Both the position numbers and the translations under genes were made by a program. From the NCBI GenBank assembly GCA_021799035.1, contig JAJZBG010000012.1, positions 5,661 to 52,264 on the forward strand: a stretch of DNA of 46,604 nucleotides. The letters are read 5' to 3'. Within the stretch, counting starts at the first letter, position 1. Every line of letters starts with the position of its first letter. This document shows, one piece after another, positions 26,235 through 33,981 of this stretch. The DNA is from Actinomycetes bacterium. Lineage in GTDB: Bacteria > Actinomycetota > Acidimicrobiia > Acidimicrobiales > Acidimicrobiaceae. Under the pieces are notes generated by a model. The model ran no database searches and was not told the origin of the DNA. It saw only the letters and a list, made by a program, of their open reading frames with translations.

Positions 26235-26693
26235 CTACTGGACTGTGCTACATGAACCAACGCCAGAGTAGGGGTTCATTGTTGATGATGAGGTCACTGC
26301 ACCAGCCGGCGACGTCGCAATATCCAACGCACCCCCACTGATGGAGTATGCGTAATGAGGAAGATTCGATGGCCAGGACTGGATGTAGGGCCCGCCATCT
26401 GTAGTGCCAGTGAGAAGAGGTTGCGTCACCGTTACACCAGGGTTATTTGCATTGAATGCCGCTATTGCAGTCTCGATGGTTGTACCATCGGCTTCGCATG
26501 CAGACACCGCGCTTTTGCCAGTCACGCCTCCAAGGGCAAACACGACTACGGCAGCGAGAATACCTAGCACAACAATTACTATCAGGAGCTCGATAAGCGT
26601 GAAGCCCCCTTCAACCTCACTTATTGCTGCTCTGCGTTCGCTGAATCGACGATAGGCTGCGAACACGCCTCTATCCCTGAATTGGCTTACCAT
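26235..26693 (-). CDS. Type IV pilin (probable major pilin)
   Basis: 152 residues from the ATG at 26693. The leader is about 30 residues and ends at Gly30|Phe31; the mature N-terminus is FTLIELLIVIVVLGILAAV with Glu5, the classical type IV pilin helix. The C-terminal globular region (40-150) has two Cys, SACEADG and GSCSTVQ, which may form the usual disulfide. The long basic leader is longer than in PilA of proteobacteria. The gene has its own upstream region of about 360 nt with repeated elements, consistent with separate, stronger expression than the minor-pilin genes upstream. Confidence 0.9.
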   Translation of the reverse strand: MVSQFRDRGVFAAYRRFSERRAAISEVEGGFTLIELLIVIVVLGILAAVVVFALGGVTGKSAVSACEADGTTIETAIAAFNANNPGVTVTQPLLTGTTDGGPYIQSWPSNLPHYAYSISGGALDIATSPAGAVTSSSTMNPYSGVGSCSTVQ

Positions 26694-27055
26694 CCGTGGA
26701 ACTCCGCTTCCTTCCTGCAATAATGCAACAAAATGAAAATAAACTGAACGTTAATCTACACACAATCAATGGGTCCATTTTCAAATATTTGCCTTGGCAA
26801 TACCGCTTGGGCCTGGCGACTGGAATTGCATTCCAAATGTGCCACTCGCTGACCATCCCTGACCAGCATTTTTATGACATATAGCTATTACGATCACGCT
26901 CCGCATTCATTAAACTACTTTGCGTATTATTCCTTGCCTTATGTCTGAAGGATTGAGCACGCAAGGGGGTGCAAAGAGCACTCTTTACATCCCTGACCAG
27001 CACTTTCCGGCACACAATCCCCTTTGTACCCGCGAGGATGGATCGACCGGAGCCT
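26694..27055. other. Upstream region of the pilin gene with repeated element
   Basis: 362 nt without a gene. The 15-mer CATCCCTGACCAGCA occurs exactly twice, at 26854-26868 and 26988-27002 on the plus strand, each followed by a T-rich stretch. An inverted repeat AAAGAG (26973-26978) / CTCTTT (26981-26986) lies next to the second copy. It looks like a regulatory region for the pilin, possibly with a terminator of the preceding gene. Confidence 0.5.
26854..27002 (-). repeat. Two exact 15-bp direct repeats upstream of the pilin
   Basis: CATCCCTGACCAGCA at 26854-26868 and 26988-27002, 134 bp apart. Read on the minus strand, each is TGCTGGTCAGGGATG, preceded by AAA(A/G). Candidate regulator-binding sites. 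Confidence 0.55.
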
Positions 27056-27943
27056 TCAGCTATAGATCGGACCATAGGCACTAGTTCCAGTCGGAGTTGT
27101 GACCGTGACATAGTAGCTCTCACCTGAAGCCATTGCAGGCGTGACTGCTGTTAGAGTGGTCGAACTTATGACTGTCACATTTGTGGCAGCCAGAACAACA
27201 TTGCCGCTTAGGTTGGTGTCAACAAAGTCGACTTCTGCTCCGCTCGTAAATCCTGTGCCGGTGATCGTGATTGTCCCACCGCCACTCACAGTTCCACTTG
27301 AAGGTGTAACGCTTTGAACCGTGGGAGGAACGGCATCGAACACCCAGCTGTCTAGAGTCATTTCCACACCACACGTGGAAGTGCACTGGGCCGTAGAGAC
27401 GGCACCTCTAGGAGATGGGTAGTCATCAAAGGTTGCGACGACCTCCAAAAGGGGCTTCACTTCACAGTTCAGTGCAGAAACCGTACTAGCGCACGCGTCA
27501 AGCGTAACCACTCGCGTATTGTCGCTAAGAGGACTCCATCGAGTGGTGCACCACACAGCAATGCTCTGCCCGTTGAGCGTGAGCTGCGATGCAGGAGAGC
27601 TTGCCGTCCAACAGGGCTGTGGCGGAGATGCATTCAGAGTCCCGGGCATGAAGTTGTAACGGATATTGTTCAAAGCCAACTCCGCCGCGCTATTGGCGGT
27701 AGATTCGAGCGACTGGGCGGATTTGAACTTCACGGTCGCGATAAGGTCGTTCTTGGCAAGATTGGCAAGCGAGAGGACGACAAGGCTGGTGACGATAAGG
27801 AACACCAGCGCGAATATGAGAGAGCTGCCCCTCTCGTCGTTCAATCTTTCAAGTCCAAGCTCACGCAGATTTCGCGTAGGCTTGCCTTGGCGATGACGAA
27901 GACATCCCGACGTTAGCTCTCGCATCTGCTGCATTTTCCTCAT
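27056..27943 (-). CDS. PilX-like pilus protein with C-terminal IPT/TIG domain
   Basis: 295 residues. Residues 35-75 form a hydrophobic N-terminal helix (GSSLIFALVFLIVTSLVVLSL) of the PilX type, followed by AKNDLIATVKFKSAQSLE. Residues 75-205 are a Cys-containing globular part. Residues 208-295 form an IPT/TIG immunoglobulin-like domain: PPTVQSVTPSSGTVSGGG, TITITGTGFTSGAEVDF and a terminal YVTVTTPTGTSAYGP. TIG domains are usual in cell-surface binding proteins, so the protein may present an adhesin-like tip. It starts 12 nt after the stop of the preceding pilin-like gene and should be in the same operon. Confidence 0.75.
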   Translation of the reverse strand: MRKMQQMRELTSGCLRHRQGKPTRNLRELGLERLNDERGSSLIFALVFLIVTSLVVLSLANLAKNDLIATVKFKSAQSLESTANSAAELALNNIRYNFMPGTLNASPPQPCWTASSPASQLTLNGQSIAVWCTTRWSPLSDNTRVVTLDACASTVSALNCEVKPLLEVVATFDDYPSPRGAVSTAQCTSTCGVEMTLDSWVFDAVPPTVQSVTPSSGTVSGGGTITITGTGFTSGAEVDFVDTNLSGNVVLAATNVTVISSTTLTAVTPAMASGESYYVTVTTPTGTSAYGPIYS

Positions 27944-27955
27944 CGCAGTTCCCGC

Positions 27956-28612
27956 CTAGGTCACCGTGACGCAAGCTGGGACTGCTTCAGCAGAGATCTC
28001 TGAGCCGCAACTATATGACGACCCGCTGTCGAGCGTCGGCTGGATGTATACAAGAGGGCTGCTTGCGACTCCGTCTTGTGCAACTCCGGCAACAAAACTC
28101 GCCGACGCTGCACCTTGGGCTGCATACTGAGGATCATCCACGGAGAAACTAATCGAGCTGGAACTTCCAAGTGGGCCCGAGACGGTCAAAGATATCAGCT
28201 GCGGAGCCGTGGATCCACTTGCGCACGCTGTCGAAAAAGAGCTGCCATTCCAATACTCCACAGAAGTGATCGTCGCAACATATCCCGAAGGAATCCCAAA
28301 ATTGATCCCGCTGTAGGTCGACGGAGTTGCACAAGCAGAAAACAAAGGACTGCTGTCTTGCTCGATCTGAGAGAGGGCATTTTCGGATGCGCTTCTCAAT
28401 ACCGTGTCAATTGAAACCAACGTCCTGTGCTCAGCCGAAGCCGAAATAGAGGTTGAAAATGCTGAAAGAAACGCCACTACGCAGAGGCTGACAATCACCA
28501 AAGTAATTAACACCTCCACCAATGTGTCGCCAGCCTCGGAATCCTCAACGCCGCCACCAGAAGGCCGCATCACCTTCAGCTTGGACATGACGGAATCACC
28601 AGAGACGCTCAT
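27956..28612 (-). CDS. Minor pilin, PilV-like
   Basis: 218 residues. A short leader ends at Gly28|Asp29, and the mature N-terminus is DTLVEVLITLVIVSLCVVAF, a type IV pilin helix with Glu5 but Asp at +1 instead of Phe. The remainder is a Ser/Thr-rich globular domain with several Cys (SACATPS, STACASGS, SYSCGSEI). Position between the PilW-like and PilX-like genes fits the standard minor-pilin order. Its start overlaps the stop of the PilW-like gene by 4 nt. Confidence 0.8.
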   Translation of the reverse strand: MSVSGDSVMSKLKVMRPSGGGVEDSEAGDTLVEVLITLVIVSLCVVAFLSAFSTSISASAEHRTLVSIDTVLRSASENALSQIEQDSSPLFSACATPSTYSGINFGIPSGYVATITSVEYWNGSSFSTACASGSTAPQLISLTVSGPLGSSSSISFSVDDPQYAAQGAASASFVAGVAQDGVASSPLVYIQPTLDSGSSYSCGSEISAEAVPACVTVT

Positions 28613-30153
28613 GGAGATGCAATCGTGAGATCGATGTTGTTCCCAAATTGTGCTGTATCTGTGACAATGAAGGTCGAACTGAAGGTCACATTCTCTCCAG
28701 CGACGAGAGAGCCTTGCGGCATGTAGACACCACCATCAAAGCTGATGACAGAGTTCTCGCCAACGTCAACGGCGCCGTTGTTCGTCGCATCCCAAAAAGC
28801 GACATCATCATATCCAGAAGATGCCCCCAATGAAATATTGTCGTTCTCTCCTATCTCAACTGCGCCGCTGGCTACGTAGAAGAGGACGTTGCTCCCATTG
28901 ATGGTCACGTTATTGCCAACCGACAAAGCAGTGGAGCCGTCGAAGATGTACGTGCCAGGGGAGAAGGTGACCGTGACGTTGTTCGGAATGTCAAGTCCCT
29001 GTTGAAACCAATATGTTCCCCCTCCAGAAAAATCGACTGTGGAAGTCTTTGTCTGGTCGAATGTCGGCGTGGCGACGTATATGCCCGATCCACAGGTGTA
29101 GTTTATGTTCTGCTCCCCGCTTGCACTTGTTGACTGGGTTGAGCTGCACGATGCATTAGGTGAGCTGACTGGATTCGAGGGAGGGCTCACAGAAGCCAAT
29201 GGATCGCTGAACTGGTTGTCATAATACTCAGTGGAAGGATAGATCGCCTTGCTGTTTGGCACTATCGAGTTCAGCCCCCGGTCCCCTGTTATGACCGAAG
29301 AGGCTGCAAGAGTGCCTCCATTGGAAACCGACACCGAGGCTGGACAGGTTGACTCAATGCCAAGCACTCCGTTGCCCGTGCCAGAGCCCACACTTATGCT
29401 TAGCGATCCCCGCCCAACACTGAGAACGTTGCAAGAGCTCGGATCGAGCAGCGTGAATGGAGCGTAAGGCGTCCCTCCCAAGGAAGCGCCGCCGCTTGAA
29501 TCCCATACGCGCGGAGTCGCAGTCAGGGTGTACGAGAAGTTGCTCTTCGGCTCAGTGATTGTGAACGATACCGCCTGCACCGCAGTCGCTGATATCCACT
29601 TGGTCGATGCTGAACAGCCACCAACGGACGCCGAACAGGTGACTGTTGGCGGGCCCTGCGTTCCAGCGATGCTTTGGGATAGCATAGAGGATTCTGCAGG
29701 TGTCGCAGAATCACCCAGCGTGCAGTAGTAACGCTCGAGCGCGTATGTAGTTGAGCTGCCGCTTGTCTGTGAAAGAACCACATACGACACAGACGTCTGT
29801 CCGTTGTCCCACTGCAAACCAAGAAGCTGATGTCCTGTCCCACACTGAGGAACACTTAGAGGTGATGTGGTGACCATCTGTGCGCTTTGAACGTCTTTGA
29901 GGAATGTTGCAGAAACCAGCTGCGCGTCGGCAGAGTCAATAATTCTGTTGTTCGTACTGGAATGAAGCGAGAACACTGAGACAAGACCAACCGATATAGC
30001 ACCAACCACAAGAGGCATCACAGTGATGGCGATAAGAAGCTCCACCAGCGTGAAGCCTCCTTCCTTAGACCCTCTTGCTGCTACATACCGTTTCCACAGA
30101 CGGCCAAAGACATGAGGGTTCGACGCCTGTTTCGTGAACCGGCCCCGGTTCAT
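28609..30153 (-). CDS. PilW-like minor pilin with a beta-helix-like C-terminal region
   Basis: 514 residues, much longer than ordinary PilW. The prepilin site is Gly33|Phe34, then FTLVELLIAITVMPLVVGA. After a globular region (45-250), residues 290-514 hold repeated short strands with Asn/Gly turns: NNVTVTFSPGTYIF, GNNVTINGSNVLFYV, GENDNISLG, GENSVISFDGG, GENVTFSSTF, GNNIDLTI. Such spacing suggests a parallel beta-helix like those of surface passengers or glycan-binding proteins. It may be a pilus-tip adhesin. The start overlaps the pilC stop by 4 nt and its own stop overlaps the PilV-like start by 4 nt. Confidence 0.8.
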   Translation of the reverse strand: MNRGRFTKQASNPHVFGRLWKRYVAARGSKEGGFTLVELLIAITVMPLVVGAISVGLVSVFSLHSSTNNRIIDSADAQLVSATFLKDVQSAQMVTTSPLSVPQCGTGHQLLGLQWDNGQTSVSYVVLSQTSGSSTTYALERYYCTLGDSATPAESSMLSQSIAGTQGPPTVTCSASVGGCSASTKWISATAVQAVSFTITEPKSNFSYTLTATPRVWDSSGGASLGGTPYAPFTLLDPSSCNVLSVGRGSLSISVGSGTGNGVLGIESTCPASVSVSNGGTLAASSVITGDRGLNSIVPNSKAIYPSTEYYDNQFSDPLASVSPPSNPVSSPNASCSSTQSTSASGEQNINYTCGSGIYVATPTFDQTKTSTVDFSGGGTYWFQQGLDIPNNVTVTFSPGTYIFDGSTALSVGNNVTINGSNVLFYVASGAVEIGENDNISLGASSGYDDVAFWDATNNGAVDVGENSVISFDGGVYMPQGSLVAGENVTFSSTFIVTDTAQFGNNIDLTIASP

Positions 30154-31376
30154 CCTATTTTCACCTGGTTGTAGATTCCGTACATTGCAGAGATGAGGGC
30201 AACCGCCACAAAGCCGACAACGATACCCATTATGATGATGACTGCTGGCTCGAAAAGAGCTGTGACGCGCTCAAGCTTGGAATCCAGCTCGTGGCTGTAG
30301 TACTCGGCTGCCACCTCAAGCTGCTGGTCAAGCGTGCCCGTCTCCTCGCCCACTCTGAACATCTGTTTTGCAGCACCCGGGAAGAGCCCTGTCCGTGCGA
30401 TAGGTCCAGCTAGACCTTGACCCTCCATCATCTCTTCCTTGACGTTTTCCAGCGCGACCGTGTAGACGGCATTGCTCGCAGATTCCGAGGTGACTGTTAG
30501 TGACCGCGGCAAGTCCACTCCAGCTCTCAGCAGTGACGAAAGAATCCTGCAGACTCTCTCAAGAACCGCCACCTCAGTAAGCTCGCCAATAACGGGAAGC
30601 TTCAATATCCACGCATCGAGAGCTGCTTTGCCAGACTTTGACCTTCGCATGCTCACAAGCCCGCCAAGGAGCATAACCAAGACAGCCAGGATCACGAGCC
30701 ACCAGTGCGACATGAAGCTCGAGAATGCCATCAGCATGCGTGTCGGCAGCGGAAGCTTCGCATGCATCGATTTGAAGAATGTCACGAACCGGGGCAAAAC
30801 GAATGCCGCCAGAATAACGATGGTGACTACCGACATTACCGCGACAACGCTCGGGTATATGAGCGCAGCAGTGACCTTCCCTTTGGCCTTGATATCACGA
30901 TCGAGGTAGTCTGCAAGCTGGTTCAGCACCACGTCCAGATTGCCCGTCAGTTCTGCAGACTCCAGAATTCCCACGTAGAAGTTGGGAAAGGCCTCTGGGT
31001 GGTTGGAAGCGGCGGTAGCAAACGTGTCACCGTTCCTCAAGCTATCGATAATACTGGTCAGAACCCCTCTCAACATCTTGCCAGAGGTCTCCTCGGCAAT
31101 CACCTCCAGTGCCTCCATTATTGGGATGCCAGCGGTCAAAAATACCCCAAGCTGACGAGAAAAATTCATTATTTCCTTACGCGGAACCTTCTTCTTGGTT
31201 ATCTCAAGGCTCAGGAGGCTCTTCTTCTCAGAAATTTCAAGAGGCTCTAGGCCTCGCTCGATGAGTGCAAGATGCGCCGCACCCAAAGATGCTGCCGACT
31301 CTACTCCCACCACGCCCTTGCCGGTGTGGTCCAAAGCTTTGAAGGCAAACTTCGTGGCGGAAGGTCTGCGGCTCAT
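30150..31376 (-). CDS. pilC: Type IV pilus inner-membrane platform protein PilC
   Basis: 408 residues. The start is the ATG at 31376, since it overlaps the pilB stop by 4 nt; the frame is open further upstream. It shows the GspF/PilC layout: an N-terminal cytoplasmic domain (FAFKALDHTGKGVVGVE), a first GspF domain with FSRQLGVFLTAGIPIMEALE, a membrane pair (VTIVILAAFVLPRFVTFF), and a second GspF domain with LLRAGVDLPRSLTV followed by GEETGTLDQQLE and a final helix (AVIIIMGIVVGFVAVALIS). It couples the PilB/PilT ATPases to pilin insertion. It sits directly downstream of pilB. Confidence 0.93.
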   Translation of the reverse strand: MSRRPSATKFAFKALDHTGKGVVGVESAASLGAAHLALIERGLEPLEISEKKSLLSLEITKKKVPRKEIMNFSRQLGVFLTAGIPIMEALEVIAEETSGKMLRGVLTSIIDSLRNGDTFATAASNHPEAFPNFYVGILESAELTGNLDVVLNQLADYLDRDIKAKGKVTAALIYPSVVAVMSVVTIVILAAFVLPRFVTFFKSMHAKLPLPTRMLMAFSSFMSHWWLVILAVLVMLLGGLVSMRRSKSGKAALDAWILKLPVIGELTEVAVLERVCRILSSLLRAGVDLPRSLTVTSESASNAVYTVALENVKEEMMEGQGLAGPIARTGLFPGAAKQMFRVGEETGTLDQQLEVAAEYYSHELDSKLERVTALFEPAVIIIMGIVVGFVAVALISAMYGIYNQVKIG

Positions 31377-33301
31377 AGCGTGTAAACACTCCTTATCACC
31401 TCTGCTATGGAGGTGACGTCGTTGGCCACAAGGTTGACTGCCTCTTGCCGAAGGGTGCGCATTCCTTGCTTGACAGCTAGATTGAAGAGCTCTTCTTGAG
31501 TTGCCCATCCCACAATTAGACGCTTTATCTCAGGCGTCATGATGAGAAGCTCGTAGACGCCAATTCGCTCCTTGTAACCGGTGTGGCTGCAAAAGTTGCA
31601 TCCCGCACCTTTATAGAAGACGCTCTTCTCGGGCCCGCCACTCTCCTTGTAGAAGATCATCTCCTCTTCTGTGGGTGTATATGGCACCTTGCACGACAGG
31701 CAGATCCTCCGCAAAAGGCGCTGGCCTACTACGCCAATGACTGACGATGCAACAAGAAAAGACTCGATCCCCATGTCGAGGAGCCTGTGCAATGCGGACA
31801 CAGAATTAGTCGCGTGCATAGAGGAAACAACAAAGTGACCCGTCAGAGCTGACTGCACCGCAACCCTGGTGGTCTCGACGTCCCGAATTTCTCCAACAAG
31901 GATCACGTCAGGATCCTGTCGAAGAATTGACTTCAATCCTGATGCAAAAGTGAGTCCTGCCTGCTCATTTGTCTGGATCTGATTGATGGAGGGAAAGACG
32001 TATTCGACTGGATCTTCAATTGTCATGATATTGAGCTGAGGGTTGCTTATCTCGCTCAGGGTGGCGTACAACGTTGTGGTCTTTCCACTGCCTGTGGGTC
32101 CTGCGCATAAAACCATTCCGAACGGAGCTCTGACAATTTTCGAGTATGCATCATGAGTATCCGCGGGCATTCCCAAGTCATCAAGCCGAAGCACCGAAAG
32201 GGTCTTGTTCAAGATTCTCATAACGCACTTCTCGCCCATGATCGTCGCAACAGTCGCGACCCTGACATCAACCTCTTTACCGTCGATCATTACAGTCAGC
32301 TGACCGTCCTGAGGGCGCCTTCTCTCTACGATGTTCATGTTCGCCATTATCTTGATTCTGCTGACAAGGCCAGGCCCTATCGAAGCGGGCAGCTGCAGGA
32401 TGTCCTGCAACGCGCCATCTATGCGGAACCTGATCCTCACGACGTCCTCAGACGGTTCTATGTGCACGTCCGAAGCTCGGCTGCGCATCGCTTGAGTAAG
32501 GATCCTGTCGACCACCTGGACGATTGGAGCGTCGCTTGAGACTGTGACCGCCTCGCTCGTATCGCTGGAACGCCTGCGTGCTTCGCTGCCCTCGAATGCG
32601 CGAACCAACTTGTCCACACCGCTGATTGCCAGATAGTTGCTGTCGATTGCCCAGCTGATGTCTCTCGCAGGCGCAATCATCAATTTGACCGGCCCACCCG
32701 TCACCTCAGAAAGCAGGTCCCTTAATTCATCGCCAGGCTCTGCCGCGGCAGCAAGTAGCCCATCTTCATTCAAACGAACAGGCATAACCACGTTGTCGCG
32801 AGCCACGCTCTCGGGAATCAGTGCAAGAGCGGTGGGATCGATATTCTCGCGATGGAGATTCAGGATGGCAACACCGAAGAATCCCGCTAGCGCCTCATTG
32901 AGCGAACTCTCACTCAGAAATCCGAGATCAACCAAGACTGTGCCCAGCACCCCTCCTGTTTCACGCTGAGTGGCCAGCGCCTGATCGAGCTGAGCTTCCG
33001 TGATCCGATGGCTCCCGACAAGGAAATCGCCGAAGCGGCCGCCATAGGGTCTGGCCGCCTCACCGCCACCTCTGCGATTCACAAGTCTTTCTGCGCTTGC
33101 TGAACCTTCCCCTGGCGACGGCTGACCCGGTGTCGTGACCCGCGAAGAATCTGCTGCTCCAGAGGGCATGGCAGTACTCGCTTCGCTGCCGGGGCCACCA
33201 AATTGACCCCGTTTGGAATTTGTTCCCGCCTCGATGTCGACAGCTTTGCCAGATGAAGCTTCGGCGCGAATGCTGTCTCGATCTTTCCGTTTGAATGCCA
33301 A
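31373..33301 (-). CDS. pilB: Type IV pilus extension ATPase PilB
   Basis: 642 residues. An N-terminal ~85-residue Ser/Gly-rich part precedes a GspE_N/MshEN-type domain (88-225; LGTVLVDLGFLSESSL and the AILNLHREN region), a candidate c-di-GMP-binding module, then the GspE ATPase: Walker A GPTGSGKTT at 401-409, IEDPVEYVF, the Walker B region VILVGEIRD and the His box FVVSSMHATNS. Two CxxC pairs (CLSC, CNFC) near 555-595 form the zinc-binding motif of PilB/GspE. It powers pilus extension. No pilM, pilN, pilO or pilQ gene lies in this window. The gene is the first of the minus-strand operon. Confidence 0.95.
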   Translation of the reverse strand: MAFKRKDRDSIRAEASSGKAVDIEAGTNSKRGQFGGPGSEASTAMPSGAADSSRVTTPGQPSPGEGSASAERLVNRRGGGEAARPYGGRFGDFLVGSHRITEAQLDQALATQRETGGVLGTVLVDLGFLSESSLNEALAGFFGVAILNLHRENIDPTALALIPESVARDNVVMPVRLNEDGLLAAAAEPGDELRDLLSEVTGGPVKLMIAPARDISWAIDSNYLAISGVDKLVRAFEGSEARRRSSDTSEAVTVSSDAPIVQVVDRILTQAMRSRASDVHIEPSEDVVRIRFRIDGALQDILQLPASIGPGLVSRIKIMANMNIVERRRPQDGQLTVMIDGKEVDVRVATVATIMGEKCVMRILNKTLSVLRLDDLGMPADTHDAYSKIVRAPFGMVLCAGPTGSGKTTTLYATLSEISNPQLNIMTIEDPVEYVFPSINQIQTNEQAGLTFASGLKSILRQDPDVILVGEIRDVETTRVAVQSALTGHFVVSSMHATNSVSALHRLLDMGIESFLVASSVIGVVGQRLLRRICLSCKVPYTPTEEEMIFYKESGGPEKSVFYKGAGCNFCSHTGYKERIGVYELLIMTPEIKRLIVGWATQEELFNLAVKQGMRTLRQEAVNLVANDVTSIAEVIRSVYTL

Positions 33302-33981
33302 GGAGACCTCGCAAAGAGTCCCGAAATTACAACACTCAATTTAGCGCAGCCGTTCCAGGTTAAATTCGGTTTGATTTAGGCTTGAGCCCCACACGATATG
33401 CCAAATCCCCCAAAAAGTCCATGGCTTTGTCGATCCAAACACTCTACGGCCAGCCGCATTTTGGCTCAGAGGGGTGCATGCTTTTCGTCTTTATAGCTTC
33501 ACGCTGGTCGAATGCCTGTTTATCGCTTGTGGCGGCTCAACGAGCTTGTCAAGGTCAGCTTCAAGATCTCCATGGATTTGTCGTTCTGAATCTTAATATG
33601 TGAAGACTACGATTCACCACCTGAAGTGATAATTTACCCAATATCTCCTGCAGATATACTGACGCTCAGTAGTTATCTAACTTCGTGGCGTGCGCACTGA
33701 GGTGAAATTCATAGTTGCTCTCGCGGCAAAACTCAGCCCACAGATTCGAACAGCGCTCGATAAGCCAAGGCTATTTGATGACCTAGAAACCCAAAACAGA
33801 CATCTGACTCGAGCTTCCAACATCGCTAAACTCGCAGGCCATCTCAGAATTTTTTGCGACTTGCTCTTGATTTTGTGGGAACATGGGATTTTAAAGGGAC
33901 TGCTTCAGTCATCAGCCATGCGTGGCCACGACCTTTCAAGCCAAAGGCCACGGCTGAAATACTCCAGGAAAGGAACCACTT
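33302..33981. other. Divergent intergenic region with structured leader
   Basis: 680 nt between pilB (minus) and the cytochrome b gene (plus). A plus-strand frame exists from 33690 but overlaps the cytochrome start and has no recognisable product. The last 70 nt contain a strong inverted repeat listed separately. Promoters for both operons should lie here. Confidence 0.45.
33912..33957 (+). promoter_or_regulatory. Hairpin leader upstream of cytochrome b gene
   Basis: CGTGGCC (33921-33927) pairs with GGCCACG (33946-33952), and TCAGC (33912-33916) pairs with GCTGA (33953-33957), leaving a 4-nt bulge. The two arms make a 12-bp stem ending 24 nt before the ATG at 33982. It may control translation or mRNA stability. 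Confidence 0.45.
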
